In this document: positions 1 through 11,716 of the stretch, in pieces
Numbering within the stretch: the stretch's first letter is position 1
How the letters are laid out: every line of letters starts with the position of its first letter
Source: Cavia porcellus
Lineage: Eukaryota > Chordata > Mammalia > Rodentia > Caviidae
DNA: 64,000 nucleotides
Assembly: GCF_034190915.1 (NCBI RefSeq)
Contig: NW_026947506.1
Location: 11,965,501-12,029,500, forward strand
Direction: 5' to 3'
Translations under genes and position numbers: made by a program
The notes under the pieces: generated by a model
What the model was told of the DNA's origin: nothing
The model's database searches: none
Seen by the model: the letters and a program-made list of their open reading frames with translations, nothing else

Positions 1-121
1 TCACTGTTATTCCAGTAACCTGCTGTGAAGTTGTATACCAATTTCACTGTACAATCTTAGTTGGCCTTATTCTGTCTTGTACTGTTGTATTGCACCACTT
101 TCAAAATTAAAAATAGGAAAA
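1..121 (+). repeat. 3' end of an 836-bp VNTR-type retroposon (unit A copy)
   Basis: This stretch matches 60507-60625, the A-rich 3' end of an insertion that is complete at 59790-60625. The right-hand target duplication follows at about 122-135. The 5' part lies outside the window. Confidence 0.6.
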
Positions 122-656
122 AATCTTATCAACCACTTTGATAGACTATAGATGATGTCTCTTCAAGTCTGACTTAGGCCACTGAGTCCTTAGTTCTCAA
201 TAAACTTAAGCAGCATTTTGAAATATGAAATTGGTTACATAGAACAAAACATAAATAACATCAAATATGGTACATAAATCATAACTCAAGTGTTAGTGGA
301 AAAAAGATGTATTTTTAAAAAATGTATATAAAATGAAACCAGGCCCAAGCTGTAAATTATAGCTCAATGTCACCAAGTGATTACTTTCCATTCATTATAA
401 GAAATATATCTTGGGAGGCTGGTGAAGGAATTCTTCCTTGAATTGGGGTTATCCTAAGTTACAGAGCTGTCTAAAATAGAGAAAACTTGACTGAGACACC
501 CCACAGACAATGTGAAACTTGAAAAGAGACTGCATAAGACACCTTTGGTTTGCTTTAAAAATTATAGCCATACAATACAGAAAAATTCCAACAGTATTCA
601 AAGCTTTCTGGGCAACAAGGTGGATATCTTCCATACTATACAGAAAACACTTTCAT

Positions 657-735
657 AGCTGGGTATTTAGCTCAGTGGAATGAACACCTCCCTGGCAAGC
701 ATAGGTCATGAGTTTGATCCTTGGTACAAAAAAAT
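657..735 (+). mobile_element. ID-type SINE, old copy
   Basis: The tRNA-like core has an A box (TATTTAGCTCAGTGG) and a B box resembling GTTTGATCC, followed by an A-run. Paralogous copies lie at 21752 and 61159, so this insertion predates the segmental duplication. Confidence 0.75.
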
Positions 736-2214
736 TCAAATTTCACCTTCAAGACAGTGGGGCATAATTAGAGATAATCAAAATTAGATCTCAAGTATGG
801 AACAAAAAGTTCCTGCATTGACAGGAATGTGGAATACTGATTGTTGCCAGAGCTGGTGTTATTCTCCTCAAGGAAGCAATCAGAACCCAACTTTAACTTC
901 ATACCTACTCTAAGATCTACCTGATTTTCAGCAAAAGACCCTCTCTGTTGTATGTCCTGCTCTTGGCACCCTGCATCCTGTTAGTCACTTCCACATTTTT
1001 TCCATGCTCCTCTGATCTACCCTGAGTATCAAACCCTTCATGTCTAACTATTCATATCCCAGCACAATTTCATTTTAGGGCTTCTCCTTTACACCACTTA
1101 GTAAAGTCCATTGCAGAGCATTTCCATATTTAAACTCTCTATGATCAATCAAGCTACTAAATCAACTCTTAATTCAGAGATGACACACCTATTCCTTTCC
1201 ATTTAGAAGGATATCACGTGTATATGTCGAGGCAAAAGCCTAAATTTTGGCATTTTTCAATGAGGATTTAACAGGTAACCCTTTCTGGAATTTGTCCTTC
1301 GTAAATTTTTTTCCTGTCCTTGATAACACTTTCATATTTTCTTCATTTTTCTCAGACTTCAAAACTCTATGGCTGGTCTCACAAACCTAGTCTGTGACAA
1401 GGGGTGCCACCTAAATAATTAAGTATGTTCAGAAATTATTTTGCACTGTTCTTTGTAATACGCAAGAGTTCACTGGGTGTTTGGAAAGCCTTTCTCCACT
1501 GAGGCACATCACTACACATCTCTGAATTCTCAGGGCCTTTGCTGCTACCTGTCATGAGGATGGAAATATGAGAACGTACTATAAATTTAGGCAATCACTA
1601 TAAATACAAAATGCACAAGTTTAAGTTGAGCCATTGTGACTATGAGGTCCTGCATTACAGACATTCATAAACTTTGAACATTCTAGATCGGCTACTCAGA
1701 GGAAAGAGAGCAGAGACCTAGATCATTACTGCTCTACAAGCTACAAAATGCATCAGAGTCAGGATCTTCCCAAGCTCCTTCCAATGTCTAAGATTGTGGA
1801 GTTACCAGGCCAGCAGTGAATTTCAAAGATGTTACTCGAGTCTGCTGCTGTCATTGTGAAGCCAGGGTTCTTGGGACCCAAAATGACCCTTGCCAACAGC
1901 AAGAGGCAAATGGACAGTGAGTCACCCATGGCCAATGCTGGAAGAACTCAGGAGGGGAAACTAATTACCTGAAGCTCCAGGCATGGGAACTACTCCTAAA
2001 CACTTGTAACTGGTTTCACCCAATCCACCCTATTTCTGGGCTCCCATCACAACCTTAGCATTCCATGGCTCCATGGTCTCTTAGGTTTTTTGCTAATCAG
2101 GCCACAGGAGATCAAAAGTACTAAGTGAGATCCAGCAAGCGTTTTTCTACCAGTATTGCACTCAGAACAGGTAAATCATGCTGAGACACCAGAAGAGACA
2201 GAAGTCACAATAAG
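736..2214. other. Intergenic part of unit A, no gene seen
   Basis: No ORF with recognisable domains and no RNA gene. The sequence is conserved in the paralogous blocks 21833-23144 and 61240-62739 only as duplicated noncoding DNA. Confidence 0.6.
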
Positions 2215-2300
2215 CAATGGCTCGGCTGATTTGACAGTTCATATAACCCGCCTCTTCATCACTGATTGACTCCTGCTCTACTACCCTCCTTCTGAGTCAA
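2215..2300 (-). promoter_or_regulatory. Promoter-like block, copy A
   Basis: The block is richer in GC than its surroundings and is conserved at 23145-23215 and 62740-62805. It carries GATTGA/ATTGG-type motifs (CCAAT on the minus strand) next to an ACCCGCCTC element. In unit C the equivalent block lies about 3.5 kb upstream of a minus-strand KRAB exon, which suggests a KRAB-ZNF promoter or first exon. Any downstream exons of this copy would lie left of position 1. Inference only. Confidence 0.4.
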
Positions 2301-2611
2301 GAATAAACAGGGAAAGAATCCCTCACTGCAAGAGAGTATCCCAAATGATAGACTGCAGTGCAGAGACTTCTGGAGCTGCCATTCCCTCTACAGTGGTGAA
2401 CTTAGCTCGATAGAGCAGTTTTGTACTGAAGAGCTTTACCTCATGCTTTTATTTTCCAAATCCATTTTATTTCAAGGAAAAAAATAATTCAACTAAAATG
2501 ATATACAGAAAGGTCAATCAGGGGGCAACACTGGTATATACATTGCACATTGTCATCCCCAGAGCATTCACCCAGAGCAAGTCATCTGTAAACAAATTTC
2601 CAAATAATACT

Positions 2612-3290
2612 GTTACAGACACCTGAGTTACTTAAATAGTATTGGCATTGAGACAGGGCTAGGTCTTCGAAAGAGCTCATGCAGGAGCCCAGATACCTTG
2701 TAAATATAGGGAAGACAGACATCTCATGCTACGCACCAAGGCTCAAGACAAATGATAAGCAAATTCATCCATATCCTAAGGATTGATATTCTAAATAGGT
2801 CCACAGTAGTCTGAGGAAGTCAGGAGTCACCATTTAAAGGAATGTATCCTTATCCTAAACACTGACATTCTAAATAGTTCCTATCATCCTGATGAACTCA
2901 GGAGTCACCCTCCCAAACCCCTAAGGGAAGGGTCACAGCTGCCTAAGAATGCTTGCTTTCTATGTGACTCCATTCCCCCTTTGTTCCCAATTTAATCAAC
3001 TTTACCTGAACTTATAATCTTGTTGGTTACCATAGCTCTGTCCCATCTTATGCCCATCTGCATTTTGAATTCCTAGTTTTCCCCACCTTAAACTCATCTC
3101 ACCACATGATTTTATTCTACAAAGGTACCTAGGAATGACAGTGTTTGGCAATGCACTCAGGACCCCTTCTCTCTCTCAGGAAGTTTTCTTTCTCTCCATA
3201 AGTATATTCTTCTCTTAATCTCTGTTGTTCCTAAAATTCATTCTTTGACTCAGAGAATACAAACTCATATCAGACATAGTATACTGGGAG
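2612..3290 (+). repeat. LTR-like repeat with two ~75-bp internal repeats
   Basis: The segment begins near TGTTACAG. It contains two similar blocks (about 2757-2834 and 2840-2911, each with ATTCTAAATAG and CAGGAGTCACC) and ends in a CT-rich run followed by CTGTTGTTCCTAAAATTCATTC. That 3' end is shared with 4390-4510, 18130-18260 and 63700-63810. The layout of enhancer-like repeats followed by a shared terminal block suggests an LTR. I did not resolve its ends. Confidence 0.35.
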
Positions 3291-3899
3291 ATTTATTCCC
3301 CTATAGCAATATCAGTATAAATTTTTGTCTTTCTTGAAGTCAGAGAAATCAGTAGTAGTTTGTATTCTACAATGGTGATCTCACCTCTCCAGGGATACTT
3401 GCATTGAAGTGCTTTATCCCTGCCTTTAAATGGTGCTTCTGTTTTCTGAAAGTGAACTGATCTGTAATTTTGGTTATGGTATCTAAAATGCATTAATGAA
3501 ATGACTCAAAATATTTCTTATGAATGGTTTGCCACCAGCCATGGAGGAAGACTGATACCAAAAATTCTTTGTTTTGATTTCTTCATTCAAACCAAATGAT
3601 GTACTTGAAAGAGTTTTGCCCTAGAAACAATTACAGTATCTCATGATGGTAGTTCAAGGAGGAAGAAGGTAAAATCAGGGATGCTTATCCATGTGGCCAC
3701 TTCCAGGTTTTTCCTTGATTACAACTTCCTCTTTCTTACTGAGGGGCCTAAAGAAAATTCCCATCACCCTCATGCATGACATCAGTGTCCCCTCCAAACA
3801 CCACATGCAGTCAAAATTCACATATACACCAGAACCCCATAGTCAGAAAAAAGAAAAGAAAAACCCTTGGTGTCTGTGTGCTCCTCTCCACATTCTTTA

Positions 3900-4510
3900 A
3901 ATAAAAGGCCACTTTTACATTTCTTATATTATGCTTCTCTATTGTACTAATTTACGTCCTCACTAACCTCAGTAATCTTACACACTTTAAACATATCTCA
4001 CATGATTTTATTCTTTAAAATCCCTAGAAAATTCATATCCTTTGCTACTGGCTCAGAACTCCTCCTGTTTCTCTCAGACAGAAACTTTCTGTTAGAATTT
4101 TTGGTGTAGTATACAAGAGAATATAAAGTAAAAATTGCCTTTATTCTAAGACCATGGAGAGAATCCCATGAGCACTGGGAGTCTGGCTTTTTCTTCTGGA
4201 AATGTGTGGGGGGCATACATATAGTTTTTGACTTGGGTGATGCTTAAAGGTGGCATTGCTGATATGCAAGTAGCTGAGTGAGACTCTTTTCAGGCCACAG
4301 GTAAGTTGCATAAGGGAGGGAAAGTGACCTCAAGATAAAAGTCCCCTGGTTCCACATCCCACTGCCAAAATATCCTATTTAGGGCAAAATACTTTCACTT
4401 TCTTTCTCTCAGTATCTCAATAAATACATTCTGCTTTCACCTCTGTTGTTCCTAAAATTTATTCTTCCATTTTAGAGAACACAAACTCATACCAGACATA
4501 GACGTTCAGG
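3900..4510 (+). repeat. LTR-like repeat sharing its 3' end with 2612-3290
   Basis: It has AATAAA-like motifs near 4420, the common terminal block (CTGTTGTTCCTAAAATT), and a paralog at 17630-18260 in unit B. No target duplication was resolved. It could instead be a MaLR or other LTR fragment. Confidence 0.3.
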
Positions 4511-4748
4511 AATTTCATTCCACTATATCACAGTATGGCTGCCTGTATTTCTAACTAACTCAGCTGCCTGTAACTTTAAGAATTGTTTATCAGTTTCACT
4601 TGAAATAATTGCAGCAAATAAAATGTTCTTAATGGATATAGGGAAATATATCAAGTTGAAAAATGATTATCACAGATTTTCTACCTAGCATTAGCCAACA
4701 TTTTCAACTTTCAAGTATGTGGGAAAAGAAAAAATAAACACAACTCAG

Positions 4749-4910
4749 TGTTACAACTCAGGCCCCAGAATAAAATCCAAGGAAGCAAGAGACCAAAAAA
4801 TTAGGTAGCAAAGGCTTTATTGAGCCAGTCCTGGAGGCACAGTCTCTCACAGATCAACCCAGAGACTACGCGCCCCAAGACTGGGAAAAGGGGTTTTTAA
4901 AAGTAAGGAA

Positions 4911-4954
<44 letters not shown>

Positions 4955-5868
4955 AGGAAACCAAAGGCCATTAAACCTGTTGACCTGCATCTGGAAACTG
5001 TATTGCTGTCCACTTAGCTCTGACAATCTCAGGAGTTCTTGGTGTTTCTCAAATTACTCCCATCCTACAGACTGACATTATCTCAGAGTGGCACATCTGC
5101 AGCACTATTTGGAGAAGAAAGTGGAGAGTTAATTATCCCAGGACAGCTCATTTTCGCTAGTGGGTGCGAAGGGGTCAAGAGTTACAAGAAGCTGAATCTT
5201 AAGTTTTTACAAAGATCTGATATCTAACTCATTCGATGCATACAGAACAAAAGGAGAGCACCGATTGGGGTTTGGGCCATAGTATTTCCCAGTAATTTCT
5301 TTGAAGCTAAACAGTTCTTAAAATTGGAGCAGGCTCATTTTATGACAGATCATCACCAGGTTGGGAAGTGGTCACCAGAAACCGAAATTCTTTATGGCCT
5401 AGATAGATAGGTGAGGGGAGGCAATAAGGCATGCTATAGAACAGGAAATGGCAGTTATGTTTATCTATCTTTCTGGGGAGGGGAATCAAGGTCAGGTAAA
5501 GGGTTAAACTAATATGCAAATCTCCCTGCACACAAGCAAGTTACTTCAAACAAGTGTAAATTAGTGGGCCATCCTAGTTTTCTTTAGCTCTTTAGTGGAG
5601 ACTAGAGGCACCTAACCGTGATTATCAACCCTTGTTAGCTTGTTTTAGCACCACTCTTCTTGTTTGTAGAGGGCAGCTCTGGTTAACATATCAATTAGGT
5701 GAGATTCTTGCAATTCTTTACAGAGGAGAGTATTGCTCAACATATCAATTAGGTCACTTAACATATCAGTTAGGGAAAAAGGATTTAAAAAAAACCACAT
5801 TTAGTAAGCCACTTTGCAGGTTTGCTATAATACACAAAATAATGAAGCTATTTTCTTAGAGTACAACA
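4749..5868 (-). mobile_element. Solo LTR (1120 bp) with 5-bp target duplication
   Basis: The element runs from TGTTACAACTC to GTACAACA and is flanked by CTCAG at 4744-4748 and 5869-5873. The paralogous site at about 18500 has a single uninterrupted copy, so the ends are secure. On the minus strand an AATAAA lies near 4820 and a TATA-like TTTTAAAAA near 4893. Part of the presumed U3 repeats the motif ACATATCAATTAG three times (about 5686-5775). No internal retroviral sequence remains, so it formed by LTR-LTR recombination. Confidence 0.75.
4913..4953. repeat. (GT)n microsatellite
   Basis: About 20 uninterrupted GT units lie inside the solo LTR, near its predicted promoter end. Confidence 0.95.
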
Positions 5869-6033
5869 CTCAGAAAATAGCAATCCTATAGGGGACAGTA
5901 TATCATTTACTGTAATTGCCATGTTATCTGTAGGTATTTCATAGACCACAAAAGAAACATTGAGCTTATTAATTAACAAGTATCAGTTTCAATAAATGTG
6001 CTCATAGTGCTGCATCATTGACAACTGTGAATT

Positions 6034-6117
6034 TTTTTTTTTGTATGACAGAGTGACCTCAAGACCTTGTGCTTTCCAGGCAGTTCCTTGTACCACTGAG
6101 CTCAATCCCAGCCCCAA
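6034..6117 (-). mobile_element. ID-type SINE, old
   Basis: A T-run is followed by the reverse complement of an ID tRNA-like core (CCACTGAGCTCAATCCCAGCC). The paralog at 18663-18752 shows that it predates duplication. Confidence 0.7.
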
Positions 6118-6233
6118 CAACTTTAGATACTAAATATAACAATGTTTAATTTGTCATTGACATATTTAGTTGTAAATTTTGTAAACCTACATTTTCACAA
6201 ATGAAATTGTTTTCTTTCCTTGAAGTTTAAATT

Positions 6234-6325
6234 ACTTTTTTTGTTTTTTAGGTACCAGGGATCAAAGTTACAACCTAACACTTTCCAGGCAGGTGTTTCT
6301 GCCTGCTAAGCTAAATCCCTGGCCT
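6234..6325 (-). mobile_element. ID-type SINE, old
   Basis: It carries GGTACCAGGGATCAAAGTT (reverse B-box end) and GCTAAGCTAAATCCCTGGCC (reverse A-box end) after a T-rich run. The paralog is at 18877-18972. Confidence 0.65.
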
Positions 6326-7317
6326 CTATTAATGAATATTTTTGATTGTATAAGCATCACTTTATCCATTCAAATAGTATTGTGATTTTAGCAAAGGATG
6401 TCAATGTAGACAGAAAGTAATATACAATCAGAGAGGAACTGGAAACTCAGAGTCAATGCAAAAAAATAAATACAACAATCACTGCTACAGGCACAGGTGA
6501 AGAAAGCCAGACCTGAAGGTGAAGATGCAGTGACCATGTCTACATGTTCCTGAACAGAAAAGGAACAGCTTGGTATGTACTACAGTTACCACCACCTCCT
6601 CCAGGAAGTCCTGATAGGCATCAATTACCATACTCAATGACCAGAACAACTGGACTATTGCTCCCACAAAATGCCTTGGCTCTTTCAACATACCTTTTCT
6701 AGCTGACTTGTTCCCCTGCTGAATAATATTAGTTAAGTAGCTATAAGCTTATAAGTTGATTGTAGTTTGAGACCCACTCTGTACCCACATTGTGACTTTC
6801 CTGTATAAGTGACCCCTCACAATAGGTCTGTGTCCAAAACACTGAAGACCACTCTTGAAAATTCAGGGTATTCTTCTCTCTTTTTTTTTTTCTAAGAAAA
6901 TTTTTTGACTTTTGTTTTGTGACTTCATTTCTCAAAGTTGTGAGGCAACAAAGGACTTCAAACAGGGCAGGACTATATTTCTCCTATTTCAAATTGAATA
7001 TGAAATGTCTGCTAAAGGCCAAGTTCCAAAGTCTGGATTTCAAGCTGCTTGTTTGCCATGAGTTTAACATTTCCATGGGCTTTTAGAAGTCCTCAGTCTA
7101 GTGAATTGCAGATGTCTTGAAAGAAGGTCACTGTTGTGCTTTAGCACAAGAGGTGTCATTCCTAAATCTGTATTTGTCACTGCATCCTAGATGCCACTAC
7201 GTGGCCTTCTTTCCTCTGCAGCATCATTCAATAATTCTTATTTTAGATAAGTCAACTTTCACTCAGCTGTATTATTGTTTTTTTTTTTTTAAATAGTCTT
7301 TCTCTCTCCTTGGTTGT

Positions 7318-7445
7318 TTATTTTTTTATTTTAGTTTTTTGATTTAAAGGCATAGTCTCATTTTGGAGTTCTGGCTGGCCTTGCACTCACTGTGTAGGTT
7401 GGGCTGTCCTTGAATACATGGCCATACTCCTGTTTCAGCCACTTT
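7318..7445 (-). mobile_element. B1-like SINE (7SL-derived), degraded
   Basis: The order of motifs (CATAGTCTCA, GGCTGGCCTTGCACTCA, GTAGGTTGGGCTGTCCTTGAA, then AATGCTGGGG) is a reverse-oriented B1. The paralog is at 20000-20120. Confidence 0.65.
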
Positions 7446-8019
7446 AATGCTGGGGAAAGGAAGTGGGCTTTGTCACCCATGGGGTTTGTCTTTTTTCTCC
7501 CCACATTTTCACTACTATGCTTTCATTTCAGTGGCACTGGCATTTTATCCAGGTATTTGCTTGTGTCAGTAAAGGTTTCTGCAGCTTAAGTTGAGTTTGT
7601 GAGCAACAACATAGGAATTGAAGCAGCCAAATTGAGAAATGTGGAATTTCATTAGCTGGTCTCAGGACCACTTGTATACAGAACCCCCACACCCATTTCA
7701 GGATCTAAACAAGAGGCTCTGAACTAGAAAGTTACAGACATTTTAAAAGATAGAATCACAAAAAGATCCTGTTGGAAACCATTTAGCTAGAATCTTAAAA
7801 TAACATTTGGATGACACCTGTAGTCTGCTTCTTTTGTTGAGAAGTTTCATTTTTTTCTTTGGGTACAGCTCATTTTGCTTCTCTCCTGGGACTTCTACCC
7901 TGAGTGATTTTCCATTTTTCTGGGTGAAATACAGGGCACTGTTTAAATGCAAAGCTCAAAATGGCATCTATTATGCCAGGCTACAACACAGCTGAGTTAC
8001 AAGCCTCAGTATTTTATAG

Positions 8020-8165
8020 GATAAAAAAACACATATCTATAATCACAGCATTCAAGAGACTGAGACAGGAGTGCTGCTTTGAGGTTACAGCAATTCTGCA
8101 CTCCATAAGGGGGGTCAAATATGGCTGATATACATAGAGAAAAACTGTCTCAATAAAACAAAATT
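8020..8165 (+). mobile_element. B1-like SINE, degraded
   Basis: ATAATCACAGCATTC, AGACTGAGACAGGAG and CTGTCTCAATAAAAC follow the B1 order. Paralogs occupy the same place in the duplication at 20690-20830 and 59356-59520. Confidence 0.65.
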
Positions 8166-8726
8166 AACTAAACAAATAAAACCAAACAAAACAACTGAAT
8201 ATAGACTGATTTCTTCAAATCTTAATTCCATTTCTTGTAGGTTAATTTTTTTGTATATACATATTTTTTGAGACAGCAAATTTGATGCTAAATTGCAACT
8301 CACTGCTAATGGAACAGCCAAATAGGAGCACTGATTCTTGTGCTGAGTCACTGCAAGAGTCCCTGTTCATGGTCTCTAAAGCAGAGCTCATAGTGGGAGT
8401 TTGCAGGACCAGCATTCATAAAGCACAGAGGCAGACAAAAATCTCATCAATCACTTTGATATACTACAAATGATATCTCTTCAAATCTCATTTAGGCCAC
8501 TGAGTCCTTTGTTCTTAATATACTTAAGCAGGTTTTGATACTTGAATTTGGTTTCAAAGAACAAAAAATAAATAATGTCAAGTATGGTATGTAAATAATA
8601 ACTCTAATATTCATGGAAAAATGATGTATGTAAAAAATGTATAAACAATGAAACCAGGCCCAAGCTACAAACTATAGCTCAGTGTCACCAAATGATCACT
8701 ATCCACTCAGATATAAGAAATATATC

Positions 8727-10886
8727 GGGGAGCTCTCTGAAAGGCTCGGCTCAGAGACCAGGAATGATGCGGACTAAGGAGACACGGACTGGTAGAGATA
8801 TGCTCTGCTGACTCAGGAATGAACTGGGCTGAGAGAAACCAACTTAGAATACAGTCCTGGTGCTAAAATAGGAACAGAAAAGTCTCAGTGTGGAGGCTCG
8901 ACCCCGCACCATTGGAAGCCGCAGTTTGGATTTCCTGCCACCCGGCAGCTGGCTGCCTCTGCAAGCGGCTCGGCAAGGAGAGATGCGCAGAAGCTCTGGG
9001 AACGGGAGTCTGCGAACGGAGTCGAAAACAGGACGGACAAGGAGGCGTACACGAAAACAGACTTGTGGTGAGGTGAGTGAGAAACTGACCCCCTACCACA
9101 GTTTGACTCCAGCGGAGGACTTTCTGGGCTCTGGCAGTCCTGTAAGAGCAGGGCGCGGTGGCGAATCCAGCCACACATTCCCCTCTCGGACGGGATTGGT
9201 AAAAAGTGCCTGGCCTGCGTGACACTGCTGCCAGACTCCCTAGGCTGGCCTAACCCAGATCCCAGAGCTTGACGGTGGCCCGGAGGAGCGACTGACTCCC
9301 GCATAGGCTGCCTCCTCCGCAACTCCTTGGTGCGCAGCGATGGGCAGGAACAACTAGCCAGCGCAATTTGATCAGGCTGTGGCTGACAGGCAGGGAAGCC
9401 GGGCCTCCTATGTAAGCTTGCATTTTATAAGGAACAGAAAATATGGGGAAGGGAAGCAACAAAAAAGGCTCCTCGGCCCCCAATCCTGAGAAACAGGCAA
9501 TAGTGGACACCGCACCAATATACATTAAGCGCCATATAGAGAGCCTCATAGACCAATTCAGGAATGAAGTTATCAACGACCTGAAGCTAGAAGTATGCAG
9601 AATAGTTAGATAAATGCTAAGCACCACCCAGGAAAAAACAGATAGTGGAATGGAAGAACAGAAAAAGAGGGGAGAATTGCTTGATGGAGAAAACGGAGAA
9701 AGCATTGAGTATGTGAAGCAGGTTCAAAGGGACTATCAAGAAATTAAGAAATCTATCCAAGACTGGCATAACAGCTTGAAAGAAACTAAGGACAGACTAT
9801 CTGAACTGGAGGGCAGACTTGTAATATGGGAGAAGGAAATGAAAAACTTCTTAAAAATAACAAAGAAACAAACAGCAATAATACAAAGACAAGAAGATGA
9901 TAAGAGGAGCCATAACTTAAGGATTAAGAACATAAAAGAAGAAGTAGGGACACAAACAAGTGAACTACAAAAGCTACTCACAGAAATAATCCAGGAGAAT
10001 TTTCCTAATTTAGCAAAAGGTAAAGTTACTCACATGTATGAGGCATACAGGACCCCAGCTCCCTACAACCCTAACAGAGAAACACCCAGGCATATAATAA
10101 TAAAAATTCCAGAAATTCAATACAAGAACAGAATATTAAAAGCTGTAAGAGACAAGAAACAGACTGCTTACAAGGGAACACCCATCAGAATTACAGCAGA
10201 TTTCTCTTCACAAACCATCAAATCACGAAGAGCATGGGGGGAAATAATTCAAGCTTTGAAAGATAATAATCTCCAGCCAAGATTGAGATATCCTGCACAA
10301 CTGTCCCTGGAAATTGATGGACAAACGAGGTGCTTCCAGGATAAAGAGGAACTGGGGGAATTTGCAACCACCAATTCAACCCTACAGAGAGTATTGCAGG
10401 ATATTCTAAAAAAAGAAAAATACAAAGAACCCAGAAATAGTGGTGGGGAGGCCACAATGAATGGAGCAGAGAACAAAATGAAGAAGACAAACCAACAGCT
10501 ACTGACAGAAAAAGAGCTCAACAGAAATGAGGCAGAGAAGATTGGATGATAGGAACAGCTATTTTGGAGAAAATGACATCTTAATAGGTAATACTGATTT
10601 AATACCATCTTGTTTTGAAGTCTCATCTAGCCTTTGTTCTTCTGTCTCCAATGGTCTAAACAGGTTGTATCTTATTGGATTTTATTATGTACAATAGTAT
10701 AAGCAAAAACCTTTTAAAGACAAGGAGATTATACAGAAACCATTGTTCATTTTCTGTTAGTCGATTCTAAATACTCTATAATGCTGTCATTCTCTTAAAT
10801 GCTTTTACATTGTTTTGATATACTTAATGCTACAGTATACGAAGTTGTACTCAAGGACTTCAAGGAAAGAGTCAATATGGTAACTA
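8727..10886 (+). mobile_element. HAL1-like (ORF1-only LINE) element 1, 5' portion
   Basis: A GC-rich 5' UTR (8727-9442) is followed by ORF1 (9443-10549) and about 340 bp of noncoding sequence. The post-ORF1 sequence matches that of the complete element at 51032-54257, so no ORF2 ever followed ORF1 here. At 10886 it abuts an inverted copy of its own 3' region. The 5' end lies a few tens of bases inside the start of element 2. Confidence 0.75.
9443..10549 (+). pseudogene. LINE ORF1p, full length but for one stop codon
   Basis: The frame opens at ATG 9443 (MGKGSNKKGSS...), meets a single TAA at 9611-9613 (codon 57), and then stays open to TGA 10547-10549, 369 codons in all. The part after the stop is 311 codons. 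It has a long polar coiled-coil (about residues 60-165), an RRM-like region (HIIIKIPE, KNRILKAVRDKK) and the ORF1 C-terminal domain (GTPIRITADFS, SRRAWGEI, PRLRYPAQLS). ORF1p is the trimeric RNA-binding chaperone that packages LINE RNA in the cytoplasm. The premature stop should prevent full-length product; internal initiation at 9614 would lose only the N-terminus. The frame has far less damage than the other LINE ORFs here, so it is relatively young. Confidence 0.8.
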
Positions 10887-11612
10887 CTTTTTTTTATTAC
10901 TTCTTAGTGCTTATTACTTTTTGGGGGGGGGAAGAATACAGTCAAATATGGCAAAACAAAGCTGTCAGTCAATACCAAGGATAGACATAGCACATGGTGT
11001 AGAACAGAGTACAAGTTTATCAACGATGGTTATCAACGTTGTACCTTGTTTCCTTAAAAAGAATTGTCTATCTCATTAGATATTATAAAGTTGGACAAAA
11101 CAGTAGAGAACAAGACCAATAAAACTTAGGCATTGTAAACATTACAGGATTTCCAAAGAAGACAATAGTCAAACCAGAATGGGTATCTTAGTGAATCTTA
11201 TTGTTTTCAAAGTAGTTGCCTATGTCTTCAAACTTGATACTATCATATAGAATGGAACAGAGTCTAATCAGTCAAAACAAGATCGTGGGAGTACCACAGT
11301 ACTTCAAAACAAGTTAATAGGAAATCAAAAAGAGTTACTATTTATATATCCTAATTTTTTGAATTTTTTCTTTAATTAAGACAAACATAAGAAATGACTA
11401 AATAATTTTTTTAAAACAATAAGGGGGAGATTGTGATAAAACAGGACATAACAATATAACAATAGAGGTCACAGCATGACTGTTTCAACAACCTAGTACT
11501 TCACCACCATATAACCAGACTTAATAGTAGTTAGCATAGTGTCTTTTTCCTTGAAATATTTGGATAAAACTTCATATACTCTAGCTTCAAATATTTTCAT
11601 ATCAAGAAGCCC
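10886..11612 (-). mobile_element. HAL1-like 3'-region fragment, inverted relative to element 1
   Basis: It matches 51400-52090, the noncoding 3' half of HAL1-like element 2, in minus orientation. Its upstream end (about 11528-11606) overlaps element 1's 10815-10886 in inverted orientation, making a fold-back repeat with arms of about 70-80 bp. The terminal ~350 bp and poly(A) seen in element 2 are missing. Confidence 0.65.
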
Positions 11613-11716
11613 AGAATAAAGCCTTTCTAATTAATGAGTGAAAACTTTATAAGGCTGCAAGGCCACATAATGGGGAATCATGATTACCACATATTTTTAT
11701 ATATTTGAATCATTAC

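Larger units (their letters stand above)
122..8440. repeat. Segmental duplication unit A
   Basis: Collinear similarity by eye: 122-2480 matches 21195-23415 and 60626-62990; about 2480-3280 matches 62990-63810; 3555-8440 matches 17268-21195. Internal SINEs sit at equivalent places in the copies, so this is duplication of a genomic block and not repeated insertion. I see no coding exon in this copy. The large LTR at 4749-5868 is present only here. Confidence 0.75.

Noticed and set aside
657..735. tRNA gene (A and B boxes present)
   Set aside because: It does not fold into a cloverleaf, has an A-rich tail and several dispersed copies: an ID SINE.
8863..9322. Several 110-145-codon ORFs on both strands
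   Set aside because: They lie in the GC-rich 5' UTR of the HAL1-like element, where stops are rare; no conserved frame against element 2.
8727..11612. Twin-primed (5'-inverted) single LINE insertion
   Set aside because: Twin priming inverts the 5' part ahead of a forward 3' part with its poly(A) at the outer end. Here the 5' part is forward and the 3' part is inverted and lacks the terminal poly(A), so another mechanism or two events are needed.
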